Below are positions 42,078 through 51,577 of a DNA stretch of 64,000 nucleotides, in pieces (positions within the stretch are counted from its first letter, which is position 1; each line of letters starts with the position of its first letter). Source of the stretch: CAVQBP01 sp963723205 (lineage in GTDB: Bacteria; Bacteroidota; Ignavibacteria; Ignavibacteriales; Ignavibacteriaceae). The stretch spans positions 1 through 64,000 of the forward strand of contig CAVRQC010000035.1 of assembly GCA_963723205.1 (NCBI GenBank), given 5' to 3'. A program made the translations under genes and the position numbers. Below the pieces are notes generated by a model. It saw only the letters and a list, made by a program, of their open reading frames with translations. It had not been told where the DNA came from and made no database searches.

Positions 42078-43223
42078 ATGGTTTTATTCTTCTCAATATT
42101 TTTTGCCATTTATGCAACAATTAATTATTATATTTTTATAAGAGGCTGGCAGGCTTTAGAAGGTTTTCCACATTTAAGAATTCCTTATTTAATAATATTT
42201 ATATTCATAGCATTCGCTTATATAGCAGCCAAATTTCTGGTTTCTTATTTGCCACTTTATATTTATAATATAACATTATGGATTGGTTCATTCTGGTTCG
42301 CTTTTATGCTGTACTTTTTTATTTCAATTGTTTTAATTGATTTTTTAAGGTTATTAAACTGGAAGCTTGATTTCTTCCCGGTATTCGTTAAGGAAAACTA
42401 TCTTATTGCAAAGCATATTGTTGCTGGTACAGTTTTATTTATTACTATAGTTATAATACTATTGGGATATATAAATACACGAAACCTGAAAGTAAAAACA
42501 TTAAATATTGAAATTGCTAAAGGTAAATGTAAGCTGAATGAATTAAATGTTGTAATGGCAAGCGATATCCATTTATCACCGATGGATAATAAATCACTTC
42601 TCGAAAAGATTATAGGAAAAATAAATGAATTAAAACCGGATATTATCTTATTAGCAGGAGATATTGTAGATGATAAACCATTCATTTTAAACAGAAATAA
42701 GATCGGTTCTTCTTTATTAAGGTTAAAGGCTAAATATGGTGTTTATGCTGCAACTGGAAATCATGAATTTATTACCGGGATTAAAGAAGCTGAAAAATAT
42801 ATTGAGAACAATAATATAAATCTTTTAAGAGATTCTTTAGTAAAAATAGATGATGGATTTATAGTTGCTGCCAGGGATGATAGAAGTAAAAAAAATTTTA
42901 CAGGTGAAGATAGGCTTCCCCTGAATAAAATTCTAAATGATTCTGTAAAAGGTTACCCTATTATTTTATTGGATCATACTCCTTTTGGACTTGAAGAAGC
43001 AGAAAATAACGGTGTAGTTCTGCAATTATCCGGACATGTGCATAACGGTCAATTATATCCGTTAAATTATATTACAAGAATGATTTATGAGAAAAGCTGG
43101 GGATATCTTAAGAAAGGTGAAACCCAATATTATGTCTCCTGCGGTGCGGGTACATGGGGACCTCCGGTTAGAACAGGAAGCTACTCTGAAATTGTTAATC
43201 TTAAGATCAAATTTATTGATTAA
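42078..43223 (+). CDS. membrane-anchored metallophosphoesterase
   Basis: The 381-residue protein has four hydrophobic helices in its first 130 residues and a calcineurin-like phosphoesterase domain after that. The metal motifs are all visible: VVMASDIHLSP (about 157-167), IILLAGDIVDD (about 187-197), AATGNHEF (about 220-227), LLDHTPF (about 295-301) and QLSGHVHNGQLYP (about 313-325). The order D-x-H, G-D, G-N-H-E, H, G-H-x-H is complete, so it should be active. This is the YkuE/YaeI-like type with a membrane anchor; the substrate (phosphodiester lipid or nucleotide) is unknown. Confidence 0.88.
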   Translation: MVLFFSIFFAIYATINYYIFIRGWQALEGFPHLRIPYLIIFIFIAFAYIAAKFLVSYLPLYIYNITLWIGSFWFAFMLYFFISIVLIDFLRLLNWKLDFFPVFVKENYLIAKHIVAGTVLFITIVIILLGYINTRNLKVKTLNIEIAKGKCKLNELNVVMASDIHLSPMDNKSLLEKIIGKINELKPDIILLAGDIVDDKPFILNRNKIGSSLLRLKAKYGVYAATGNHEFITGIKEAEKYIENNNINLLRDSLVKIDDGFIVAARDDRSKKNFTGEDRLPLNKILNDSVKGYPIILLDHTPFGLEEAENNGVVLQLSGHVHNGQLYPLNYITRMIYEKSWGYLKKGETQYYVSCGAGTWGPPVRTGSYSEIVNLKIKFID

Positions 43224-43380
43224 ACTTTCTTTTATTTACCGTGATAACCATTTTACTTTTCATTGTAAAGTGCTTACTATGATTTATCTTCACAAATAAA
43301 TATATTAAGTAACTTAACATCATAACGTTCTAATATTCAAGATAAAAAACTTAATTTTTTTGATTAAACATTTATAACTC

Positions 43381-44643
43381 ATGGATATATTAAATATAGA
43401 TTATGAAAAGTACAAATTAAAAAACGGCCTTGAAGTAATTCTCCATAAAAATGGTAACCTTCCACTGGTTTCGGTTAATATCTGGTACAAAGTCGGTTCT
43501 GCAAATGAAGTTAAAGGGAAGACCGGTTTAGCTCATTTATTTGAACATATGATGTTCCAGGGTTCTCAAAATGTTCCGAAAGAAATGCATTTTAGATATA
43601 TACAGGAAGCGGGCGGAACGCTCAACGGTTCAACTACTTTCGATAGAACAAATTATTACGAAAAAGTTCCTTCCAATTTTCTTGAATTAACTCTATGGCT
43701 TGAATCGGATAGAATGGGCCATTTACTTCCTGCCCTCACACAGGAAAAATTAAATAATCAAAAAGGTGTTGTTAGTAATGAAAGACTGGAAAGATATGAT
43801 AATCAACCTTACGGACTTGCGTGGGAACTAATTATTACTCACCTTTTTCCTGAAGGACATCCGTACAGCTGGCCGACAATTGGTTTCATGGATGATATAA
43901 AGAGTTACTCACTTGAAGACGTTACAAATTTTTTCAAAAAATATTATTCTCCGGCTAATGCAAGCTTAGTAGTTTCAGGTTCTTTTGACAACCTTATGGC
44001 AAAAGAACTTATAGAAAAATATTTTGCTGATATTACCGGTTTGAATTCTTTAGCGCCGCCGGAAAATAAAATCCTTGATTTAAAAGAAAATATAAACCTT
44101 AAAAAAAATGAAGATGTTCAACTGGAGAGATTGCACCTCGCATGGCATTCTGATCATGCATATGGAAAAGATGACGCCGCTCTTGATGTTTTAAGCGATA
44201 TACTCTCCGGTTCAAAAAACTCAAGATTGTATAAAAATCTTGTTTTTGATAAGGAGATTGCCCAGGATGTGTCGGTATTTCAGTATTCGGGAAAATTGAC
44301 AGGAAGCTTTATAATTATTGCAACTGCAAAACCCGGCATTAATTCTGAACAATTAAAAGAAGAAATATTTAAAGAATTAAATATTATTAAAACAAATAAA
44401 GTATCCAATAAAGAATTAATTAAATCTAAAAACGGCATCAAGTCAAATTTCATTTATTCTTTGCAAAACATTGACAGTATAGCGGATCAGCTTAACTCTT
44501 ACAACTATTTTGTGAATGAACCGAACTATTTTGCAGAAGATTTAAAAAGATATGAAGACACCGATGCTGATTTAATCAACGACTGCATAGAAAAATACTT
44601 AAACAAACCGTATGTTGAATTAAAAATACTCCCATCAAAATAA
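43381..44643 (+). CDS. M16 zinc peptidase, catalytic subunit
   Basis: The 420-residue protein has the inverted zinc motif HLFEH (His52, Glu55, His56) in the context GKTGLAHLFEHMMFQGS, with the distal glutamate region NERLERYDNQPYG downstream, and two M16 domains in tandem (about 8-200 and 205-415). Without a signal peptide it is predicted cytoplasmic, although Gram-negative relatives are often periplasmic. The next gene starts directly after its stop and encodes a related protein without the motif, so the two should form a heterodimer like the mitochondrial processing peptidase. Confidence 0.9.
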   Translation: MDILNIDYEKYKLKNGLEVILHKNGNLPLVSVNIWYKVGSANEVKGKTGLAHLFEHMMFQGSQNVPKEMHFRYIQEAGGTLNGSTTFDRTNYYEKVPSNFLELTLWLESDRMGHLLPALTQEKLNNQKGVVSNERLERYDNQPYGLAWELIITHLFPEGHPYSWPTIGFMDDIKSYSLEDVTNFFKKYYSPANASLVVSGSFDNLMAKELIEKYFADITGLNSLAPPENKILDLKENINLKKNEDVQLERLHLAWHSDHAYGKDDAALDVLSDILSGSKNSRLYKNLVFDKEIAQDVSVFQYSGKLTGSFIIIATAKPGINSEQLKEEIFKELNIIKTNKVSNKELIKSKNGIKSNFIYSLQNIDSIADQLNSYNYFVNEPNYFAEDLKRYEDTDADLINDCIEKYLNKPYVELKILPSK

Positions 44644-46014
44644 ATGAATATGAACAAAATTAATAGAGAATTAAAACCTTTACCTCAAGATGAAATTAAA
44701 TTTTCCCTGCCGGAAATTCAAAGTTTTATACTGGATAATAAACTCAAAGTTTTTTTTGTGCAAAAAAATGAATTACCGATTCTTCAATTAAATCTGGTTA
44801 TAAATGCCGGGAGTAAATTTGATCCAACAGATAAAAAAGGACTGGCAAATTTAACAGCAATGGCAATTGATGAAGGCGCTGGAAATTATAATGCACTCGA
44901 GTTAAGCGATGAATTCGACACGCTCGGCACTCATTTTAATGTAGGGGCAAGCCAGGATAATATTTTCTTATCTTTACAAACCTTAAAAGAGAATTTTGAA
45001 AGATCATTAGAGCTGTTTTCCGCTGTTATCCTAAACCCTCATTTTAATGAAAAAGATTTTGACCGTGAAAAAAGAAAAGTGCTGATTAAATTGCTGCAGT
45101 TGAAAGATGAACCCGATCAAATAGCTGATGCTGCTTATGAATATTTAATCTTCGGAAAAGACAATCCTTATTCTTCAATCTCTTTGGGTGATGAGAAAAG
45201 CGTTGGAAATATCTTGAACGAAGATGTAAAACTATTTTATAATTTAAATTTTAAACCGGATAATGGTGCACTGATTGTTGTCGGAGACTCAAATATTGAA
45301 GAGTTAAGAAAATACTTTAATACATTCCTTTTAAAATGGAAACCTGAAAATGTAACTTCATTTAAAGTAAAGAATAGTACAAGAAATAAAATACAAATCT
45401 TTCTTGTGCACAAAGAAGGTTCTGTGCAAAGTGAGATAAGAATCGGACACCTGTCTTCCCAAAGGAATGAAAAAGACTACTATTCTAAAATACTTCTGAA
45501 TAATATTTTGGGCGGACAGTTTTCAAGCAGGATAAATCTGAACTTAAGAGAAAACAAAGGTTATACATACGGAGCATCATCAAGATTTATATATTACAAG
45601 AATGCTGCGCATTTCGTTGTCTCAACCTCAGTAGGTTCGGAAAATACAGGTAATGCTGTTAAAGAAATAATTAACGAATTAAATTCGATTAGAAACGGTG
45701 TAGAAGAGAAAGAGCTTGAATTCGCAAAGTCATCTATAATAAGAAAATTACCTTCCAACTTTGAGACAAATAAACAAATAGCATCAAATTTAACTGCAAA
45801 ATATATCTTTTCACTACCTGATGATTATTTTAACAACTATATTGAAAAGATTAAAAGTATTACCCTCGAAGAAGTTAAACAAGCCGCTGAAAAAAATATT
45901 TTCCCGGAGGAAGCTGTTATCTTAATTGTAGGTGATAAAAACAAAATTGCAAACCAGTTTGAAGGATTGGATTTAGGTGAAGCCAAAATAATTGAATATC
46001 CTAGCGAAAAATAA
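44644..46014 (+). CDS. M16 family protein, non-catalytic partner
   Basis: The 456-residue protein is homologous to M16 peptidases over its whole length (ILQLNLVINAGSKFDPTDKKGL near the start, LLNNILGGQFSSRINLNLRE and GYTYGASSRF later) but where the HXXEH motif should be it reads GLANLTAMAIDEGAG, so zinc is not bound. The glycine-rich and RxY motifs of the C-domain remain and bind substrate in alpha-MPP-type partners. It starts immediately after the catalytic subunit's stop, which indicates a two-subunit enzyme. Confidence 0.88.
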   Translation: MNMNKINRELKPLPQDEIKFSLPEIQSFILDNKLKVFFVQKNELPILQLNLVINAGSKFDPTDKKGLANLTAMAIDEGAGNYNALELSDEFDTLGTHFNVGASQDNIFLSLQTLKENFERSLELFSAVILNPHFNEKDFDREKRKVLIKLLQLKDEPDQIADAAYEYLIFGKDNPYSSISLGDEKSVGNILNEDVKLFYNLNFKPDNGALIVVGDSNIEELRKYFNTFLLKWKPENVTSFKVKNSTRNKIQIFLVHKEGSVQSEIRIGHLSSQRNEKDYYSKILLNNILGGQFSSRINLNLRENKGYTYGASSRFIYYKNAAHFVVSTSVGSENTGNAVKEIINELNSIRNGVEEKELEFAKSSIIRKLPSNFETNKQIASNLTAKYIFSLPDDYFNNYIEKIKSITLEEVKQAAEKNIFPEEAVILIVGDKNKIANQFEGLDLGEAKIIEYPSEK

Positions 46015-46025
46015 TCTGGATATCA

Positions 46026-47069
46026 TTAATCTTCTTTAATCAATTCCGATGGAAGAACAAATTTGTAACCGATTTTTCTATATTTTACAATTTCCGGCTG
46101 AAGCAGACGGAACTCCTCTGAAGTAATAATAAATTCCGCTTCCTCCCCTCTCTTAGTTTCGTCTATCCTATTCCTGAAATCTTTCAAAGCATTATTATTA
46201 CCTTCGTTAGTTAATTTAGAAAGAGAATCTTCATGAACTAACTTAAGTTTTCTTTTTGTAAATTCCTTCCACAATAATGGAAAAACACCGGAAGAAAAAA
46301 GATTTGAATGATCATCTATCATAAAGATAGATGAACCGTAAAATTTTCCAAGAATATTCCGTACCGAACTTTTTAAGCGTCCGCCGGAATATTTACTGCT
46401 TAGTTTGAATTCAAGATCGGTAATATTGTCATTTAATAATATTCCATATTTTTTTTTATAATCTTTCAGAGTTTTTAATATTCGCAAAGATTCTTTAGAT
46501 GGTATCAGCAGCAGTTCAAAAGTTTCGGGAATTGATAATAGTGTTTTTACTTTTTCATTACTTAAATCAGTAATTCCGGTAATGAAAATCCCAATACTTC
46601 CTGCATCGCGGCTAATAGATTTATCATAAAAAAATTCGCCGTTTAATTTTAATTTATTTCCGGATGATATTTTTAAAAGAGTTTTCCCGTTTATCTTCTG
46701 CTCTTCAGATTTAATATTAACATCATAATTTTTAAATGATATAAAAATTTCATTTAAAACAACAGTTATCGGGAGATCAGCGGGTATAGCAATGTTATAG
46801 GAGACATAATTATTTTTCGAAACAGATGAAGATACTCTTCTTTTTTTTTGAAGGTTGATCCAATTTTTTTCTATACCAAGATTTGCTAATGATTCATTAA
46901 ATATTCTTTCAATACCTTTAGCATCTATTTGTTTCTTATATTCAGGTTTGGGTACTTTATCAGTCCATAAAACTTCCAACGTAAGATTTGCCAGAAGAAG
47001 AACTATTACTGTAATAAATAATGATACAACAATTTTACGGGAGTTTTTTTCCTTGTTATATAAGTCCAT
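46026..47069 (-). CDS. membrane-anchored protein, possible divergent polysaccharide deacetylase fold
   Basis: The 347-residue protein has one N-terminal membrane helix (about 13-31) and a large external part. The C-terminal half (about 150-345) has a pattern like the divergent polysaccharide deacetylase/YibQ family: SIGIFITGITDLSNEKVKTL, then IPETFELLLIPSKES, and a late IDDHSNLFSSGVFPLL segment; the match is weak and no catalytic motif can be named. It ends 11 bases from the convergent M16 partner gene. It follows the enoyl-CoA hydratase gene by 18 bases on the same strand. Confidence 0.55.
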   Translation of the reverse strand: MDLYNKEKNSRKIVVSLFITVIVLLLANLTLEVLWTDKVPKPEYKKQIDAKGIERIFNESLANLGIEKNWINLQKKRRVSSSVSKNNYVSYNIAIPADLPITVVLNEIFISFKNYDVNIKSEEQKINGKTLLKISSGNKLKLNGEFFYDKSISRDAGSIGIFITGITDLSNEKVKTLLSIPETFELLLIPSKESLRILKTLKDYKKKYGILLNDNITDLEFKLSSKYSGGRLKSSVRNILGKFYGSSIFMIDDHSNLFSSGVFPLLWKEFTKRKLKLVHEDSLSKLTNEGNNNALKDFRNRIDETKRGEEAEFIITSEEFRLLQPEIVKYRKIGYKFVLPSELIKED

Positions 47070-47087
47070 CGATTAGAAGAGAAAATT

Positions 47088-47870
47088 TTATTTGTTTTTA
47101 AATTCCGGCTTTCGTTTTTCAAGAAATGCATTTGTCCCCTCTTTAAAATCCTCTGTCCCGCAGCAAAGTCCGAATAAAACGGCTTCATAATTTTGACCTT
47201 CGGTTAAAGAAATTTGCTCGGATGCATTAATTGCTTTAGCTGCAAGCCTAACAGCATTCTGAGGTTTTAAGGCAATCTTCTCAGCAAGTTCAATTGCTTT
47301 AACCATTAACTCATCTTTGGGAAAAACATGATTTACAAGGCCGATTCTTAATGCTTCATGTGCAGTTATCATATCTCCTGTTAAAATATATTCCATTGCC
47401 CTGCCCGAATTTACCAATCTTGCTAATCTTTGGGTACCGCCATAGCCGGGAATTATTCCCAGGTTTACTTCGGGTTGACCAAATTTTGCATTTTCAGAAG
47501 CAAGCCTTATGTGACATGCTAAAGCCAGTTCACAGCCCCCTCCCAGGGCAAAGCCGTTTACAGCTGCTATAATTGGTTTTTCAAACTGTTCAATTAAATT
47601 AAATACTGCCTGACCTTTCTCTGAGAACTCTTGTCCGCTAACCGTATTAAGTTTATTTAGCTCAACAATATCAGCTCCTGCAATAAAAGCTTTTTCACCG
47701 CTACCTGTTACTATAACTACTTTAGTGTTATCATCTTTCTTTAATTCGGTAAATGCGATTTTTAATTCGGCAAGAGTTTCACCATTAAGTGCATTTAATT
47801 TTTCAGGCCGATTTATAGTTAAGACCGCAACAGAATTTTTATTTTCCAAAATTAAATTTTCATAATCCAT
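47088..47870 (-). CDS. enoyl-CoA hydratase/isomerase (crotonase family)
   Basis: The 260-residue protein is a full crotonase: the AFIAGADIVEL oxyanion segment (about 62-72), the AAVNGFALGGGCELALACH signature (about 102-120), with Glu114, and the PEVNLGIIPGYGGTQRL motif (about 132-148) whose position matches the second catalytic glutamate region. It hydrates trans-2-enoyl-CoA in fatty-acid beta-oxidation or a related pathway. An AGGTGG site precedes the ATG. It starts nine bases after the preceding outer-membrane protein gene, so these are co-transcribed; no other beta-oxidation gene is in the window. Confidence 0.93.
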   Translation of the reverse strand: MDYENLILENKNSVAVLTINRPEKLNALNGETLAELKIAFTELKKDDNTKVVIVTGSGEKAFIAGADIVELNKLNTVSGQEFSEKGQAVFNLIEQFEKPIIAAVNGFALGGGCELALACHIRLASENAKFGQPEVNLGIIPGYGGTQRLARLVNSGRAMEYILTGDMITAHEALRIGLVNHVFPKDELMVKAIELAEKIALKPQNAVRLAAKAINASEQISLTEGQNYEAVLFGLCCGTEDFKEGTNAFLEKRKPEFKNK

Positions 47871-47878
47871 ACTTCCAC

Positions 47879-48472
47879 CTAATAACTGATGAATAAAGGT
47901 AATCTTACTCTTAAATCTAGCCCGATAAATTGATTAGTCTGAAAAAAATTATATGTTGCCATTACTTCCATCATGAACATAGATATCCCCACACCCGCGC
48001 TTACACCTATTTTAGATGTAGTTTCAGTATAGTTTGCTTTATTTGCAGTAGGCTTAAATTCGTTTAATTTTTGCAGATACATATATGCTGCCGATACTTC
48101 AACAACGGGCATAAAAAGTACAACTTTCTCAAGTAACGGAGAAAAGTAATATCTTATACCTAAATTTATAGGAATAGCTGTAGTTGAATAATTTGTGTAA
48201 TCGGTTATTTTGTAAAAATCCTGTGAACCCGGGAACTGCTCATAACCTATTTTAGTGAATAAAAAGAAAGGAAGATATTCATTATCTGTATATGAAAATT
48301 CTACATTAAAGCCATAACCTAAATCGGATGAATTAGAGAAATAATTTATAGGCAAACGGGGTCCAACCCCAAAAGAGATAAATAATCCTCTTGCCTTTCC
48401 CGCTGGAGGCTCTTTAGCAAAAGAAACAGACAGAATTGAAATGACAAATAATACAGTAATTATTTTTCTCAT
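47879..48472 (-). CDS. small outer-membrane beta-barrel protein
   Basis: The 197-residue product has a signal peptide (1-19) and alternating strands with aromatic edges (GLFISFGVGPRLPINYFS, FNVEFSYTDNEYLPFFLF, LGIRYYFSP, ATYNFFQTN), ending DLRVRLPLFISY. An eight-stranded OmpA/OmpX-like barrel is likely. The function is unknown. It heads a minus-strand unit with the enoyl-CoA hydratase gene. Confidence 0.65.
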   Translation of the reverse strand: MRKIITVLFVISILSVSFAKEPPAGKARGLFISFGVGPRLPINYFSNSSDLGYGFNVEFSYTDNEYLPFFLFTKIGYEQFPGSQDFYKITDYTNYSTTAIPINLGIRYYFSPLLEKVVLFMPVVEVSAAYMYLQKLNEFKPTANKANYTETTSKIGVSAGVGISMFMMEVMATYNFFQTNQFIGLDLRVRLPLFISY

Positions 48473-48606
48473 AATTAAAAATACAAAATATAACTAACTA
48501 GCCAAATGATTGTTTTAACGCTTTTTTGAAAATTATTGACTTATAGAATGAACTTTAGAAACAGAATATTAATAACATTTAACATTAATTCTTTTATCTA
48601 AAATAA

Positions 48607-49458
48607 TTAACTCCCGGTTTTTGCATAATCAATTTTATAATTTAATTTATTTATAAATAAATTAATCAGAATAAAAATATTTACTAATAATAAATGGGCA
48701 GGCAAAATAAATACTATAAGATCTTTTTCGACTGAAAAGAAACCTTCCCAGGAGTTATACTGAGATGCAAAAAGTAAGTTTACAACCATTCCTGAATTAA
48801 TGCCAAACAAGAGAAAATCAAGCCACAGAATGGAAAAAGAAAAGATTACCAGCCAATATATATTTTGATAATATTTAACCATTAGTCCTGCAATCATTGC
48901 TAAAAAGATTACCGAAACCAGATCGATATAATTAAAACTTTCCATTTTTTTTAATGGAATTAGTTCATAAGCAAAAAGAAGAATAAATATAAAAAGAATA
49001 ATTAAAAAACTTAATTTAATTTTTGAAGCAAGATAAATGAGAAACAAAAAAAAGATTATTAGTTGAATTGAATTCCAAAGCAGGTAAACGGGAAAATCTA
49101 TGATAGAAGAGATACCAAACTCATAAAAATATTCGGGATCTCCCAGCTCAATTTTACTTGATATAAACAGGACTGCAAATAAAACTAAAAGAGGAATAAT
49201 CAATAAATTGATAAAGAATAAATTTTTTTTATATGAAGGATTCTTGAAAACATCTGCAATAAAATCCTTTGAACATATTCCGGGAATAAAAAGGGCCGGT
49301 AAAAATAAACTTAGCTGAAAACGAAAACCGATAAGTATAAAATAAGTATCCAGTTCCAAATATCTTAATAAAATACCTATGGCATTAATTATAAGTACAG
49401 CACTAAAATAGTATGCTATATTTTTCTTCAAAATTTTATTTCCCGCCGGGACCAACAT
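48607..49458 (-). CDS. multi-pass membrane protein, unknown
   Basis: The 283-residue protein has about eight hydrophobic helices across its length (for example IAYYFSAVLIINAIGILLRY, FILIGFRFQLSLFLPALFIP, WLVIFSFSILWLDFLLFG). No family signature is evident. Its start overlaps the end of the DUF2231 gene by 23 bases, so the two are coupled and are likely partners in one membrane complex. Confidence 0.65.
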   Translation of the reverse strand: MLVPAGNKILKKNIAYYFSAVLIINAIGILLRYLELDTYFILIGFRFQLSLFLPALFIPGICSKDFIADVFKNPSYKKNLFFINLLIIPLLVLFAVLFISSKIELGDPEYFYEFGISSIIDFPVYLLWNSIQLIIFFLFLIYLASKIKLSFLIILFIFILLFAYELIPLKKMESFNYIDLVSVIFLAMIAGLMVKYYQNIYWLVIFSFSILWLDFLLFGINSGMVVNLLFASQYNSWEGFFSVEKDLIVFILPAHLLLVNIFILINLFINKLNYKIDYAKTGS

Positions 49459-49933
49459 TTGATGGATTGTTTTCCATCACTTTTATTTCTGTTCCTATTC
49501 CATGCTTATAAACCAGAGAACCTCCATGTTCTCCGGTTTCATAAACTAAAAAAGAACCAACTAATGATAGGATAATAAAAGAATATTTTATTAATCCGAA
49601 AAATTTTTTTTTAATTACAGCCATAGTTCGTAGTACTAGCAAAGCTGCGAAAAACCAAAGAGTAGTATTCGCATAATTTTCATGCTCATTTATAGCATTA
49701 AATGAAATTGTTATTCCTGTTTTACTAATTTTATGAGCAACATCTTTCGCCTGGTTACCGGTTAATACTGCAGCGATCATTCCCAGTACTCCAAGAAGCA
49801 ACAATAAATGTGCAGCTTTGGATAGAAATTCCTTTTTCAGAATGATTCCTAAAATTTCAAATAAAGCATAACCCAATAAGAAAGCTATCGGGAAATGAAT
49901 TACCTCAGGGTGTATTTTTGCCAGAAATTCCAT
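49436..49933 (-). CDS. DUF2231-type membrane protein
   Basis: The 165-residue protein has four membrane helices and opens with KIHPEVIHFPIAFLLGYALF, the HP-x-x-VHFPIA motif typical of DUF2231, with a further conserved stretch VLTGNQAKDVAH and a late ETGEHGGSLVYKHGIGT motif. His residues at helix ends suggest haem or metal contact, as proposed for this family, but that is not established. It is the first gene of a two-gene unit with the next multi-pass protein. Confidence 0.78.
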   Translation of the reverse strand: MEFLAKIHPEVIHFPIAFLLGYALFEILGIILKKEFLSKAAHLLLLLGVLGMIAAVLTGNQAKDVAHKISKTGITISFNAINEHENYANTTLWFFAALLVLRTMAVIKKKFFGLIKYSFIILSLVGSFLVYETGEHGGSLVYKHGIGTEIKVMENNPSNVGPGGK

Positions 49934-50066
49934 GAACTAAAAATAAAATTTATTGCAATAAAAAATATGGTAAAGAATGTTTACCATCAAATTACATGAG
50001 TCATACCATCATGATCCCATGGGATGCATGACTGTATAATTTGGGAATTATTCTGCATTCAAAATT

Positions 50067-50807
50067 TTAATACTTAACTTTGTATAGAAATAAACCTTTG
50101 GCCGGAACCGCTTCACCAGCCGCCGTCCTGTTTTTTGCAGCAAAGACATTTTCAATATAATTTTCGTTTAAATTCTTCTTTACAGCATGAAGAAGAGTAC
50201 CGATAATTGCTCTTACCATTCCGTGCAAATATCTATCAGCTTCAATAAAAAAGAAAATCATTTCTTTTGATTCTTTCCACCCGATATTATAGATATTACA
50301 AATTTTATTCTCCGTATCAGAAATGGTCTTACAGAAAGAAGTAAAATCTTTTTGCCCGGTCATGTATCGATTCAGATTATTTAGCTTTTCACAATCAATC
50401 TTATCATGATAGAAATAGGAATACTTGTCAAAAAAAGGAGATTTATATCTCGTGAATAAATAAAGGTAAGTCCTTCGTTTTGCATTCATTCTTGCATTAA
50501 AATTGATATCTGTATCTTCCATTCTTCTTATTGCTATATCTTTCGGCAATATGGAGTTTAATGAATAAATGAATTTGAAAATATCAATTTCCTTTTGAGT
50601 TTTGAAATTTGCAGTTTGTCCCAGTGAATGAACACCGGAATCAGTTCTCCCGGAACCAATTAAATTTATATTTTCTTTAGTCAGGATCTTTACTGAATCA
50701 TAAATAACCTGTTGAACTGTAGGTGCATTCGGCTGTATTTGCCAGCCTGCATAATTAGTTCCATCATACTGAATTATTAATTTATAATTATAGGCTGATA
50801 CGGACAT
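50067..50807 (-). CDS. truA: tRNA pseudouridine synthase A
   Basis: The 246-residue enzyme makes pseudouridine at positions 38-40 in the tRNA anticodon arm. The catalytic GSGRTDSGVHSLGQ motif places Asp56, and YDGTNYAGWQIQPN (14-27), RRTYLYLF (about 110-117) and FFIEADRYLHGMVRAIIGTL (about 183-202) are the other conserved segments. The length is usual for TruA. It stands alone on the minus strand. Confidence 0.95.
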   Translation of the reverse strand: MSVSAYNYKLIIQYDGTNYAGWQIQPNAPTVQQVIYDSVKILTKENINLIGSGRTDSGVHSLGQTANFKTQKEIDIFKFIYSLNSILPKDIAIRRMEDTDINFNARMNAKRRTYLYLFTRYKSPFFDKYSYFYHDKIDCEKLNNLNRYMTGQKDFTSFCKTISDTENKICNIYNIGWKESKEMIFFFIEADRYLHGMVRAIIGTLLHAVKKNLNENYIENVFAAKNRTAAGEAVPAKGLFLYKVKY

Positions 50808-51078
50808 AAAGCTATAAATTTGAATAAAAATAAATTAAATATAAAAAACTGAAGATCATATTTTAGCTTCAAATATACACCAAAAAGGAAATATTAATTT
50901 ATCTCTTTACAGAATATTTTGTTAAAATGTTCGGTTTTTCAACTCTTTATTTTGACGTCTCTATAATTTTTGTGCTGTTAGATAATGGATAAAAATTATG
51001 TGATACTATACATATACTAGAACAGTTTTATAATTTATCTTGTTCCAGTTAAAGATATAATATATAGTTGAAATATTT

Positions 51079-51228
51079 ATGCTTTGGACAATATTTATTC
51101 TGCTTTTAATTTTTTGGTTATTAGGTATAGTTACAACATATACTCTGAGTGGTTTTATACACATCCTATTAATTCTGGCCTTTATTATACTTCTGACAAA
51201 AATTTTTCATAATAACAAGACCATATAA
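51079..51228 (+). CDS. lmo0937-family small membrane protein (49 aa)
   Basis: A 49-residue reading frame starts at 51079 (MLWTIFILLLIFWLLGIVTT) and runs YTLSGFIHILLILAFIILL to a basic end (KIFHNNKTI). Two hydrophobic segments separated by a short turn with conserved-looking L-G-x-x-T-x-Y-T-L-x-G-x-I-H match the lmo0937 family membrane proteins, which are very short and easily missed. These are often stress- or stationary-phase-linked; the function is unknown. There is no strong ribosome-binding site. Confidence 0.82.
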   Translation: MLWTIFILLLIFWLLGIVTTYTLSGFIHILLILAFIILLTKIFHNNKTI

Positions 51229-51282
51229 AATTACCAAGACAAATAATTAACAAAAACAAATTCGAAGGTGAATGGCACTGTA

Positions 51283-51522
51283 ATGAAAGAGAATTTTACT
51301 TATATGAGTTTTTGCAGTTAATTGATTTCATTCAGGCTGATATCATGCGGGACACAAAAAGAGAGCGAGATAGCGGATAAAAATGATGGTGTAGAAAAAT
51401 TAGTAGAAGAAAGAGAATTTTTTAACAAAAAGATGAGTGATTTCAATGATGTAACAAAAGAGAATTGGAAGGATTTTAATTCCAGTGTTAATTCTGCCTG
51501 GAGAGATATTGAAAGGACCTGA
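51283..51522 (+). pseudogene. small lipoprotein with an in-frame stop in the signal peptide
   Basis: From the ATG at 51283 the frame reads MKENFTYMSFCS, then a TAA (51319-51321), then LISFRLISCGTQKESEIAD and on to a helical tail ending WRDIERT at 51522. The piece after the stop includes a clear lipobox (LISC) but too short a hydrophobic segment, and the piece before it supplies the usual N-terminus, so the two look like one 79-codon lipoprotein gene broken by a nonsense codon. A TTG at 51322 could restart translation but has no ribosome-binding site. Sequencing error is the alternative. Confidence 0.45.
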
Positions 51523-51577
51523 GGAATACAACAGAAAACAGTTAAGAATATTTTTTGAAATCCCTTTAACAACTTTT

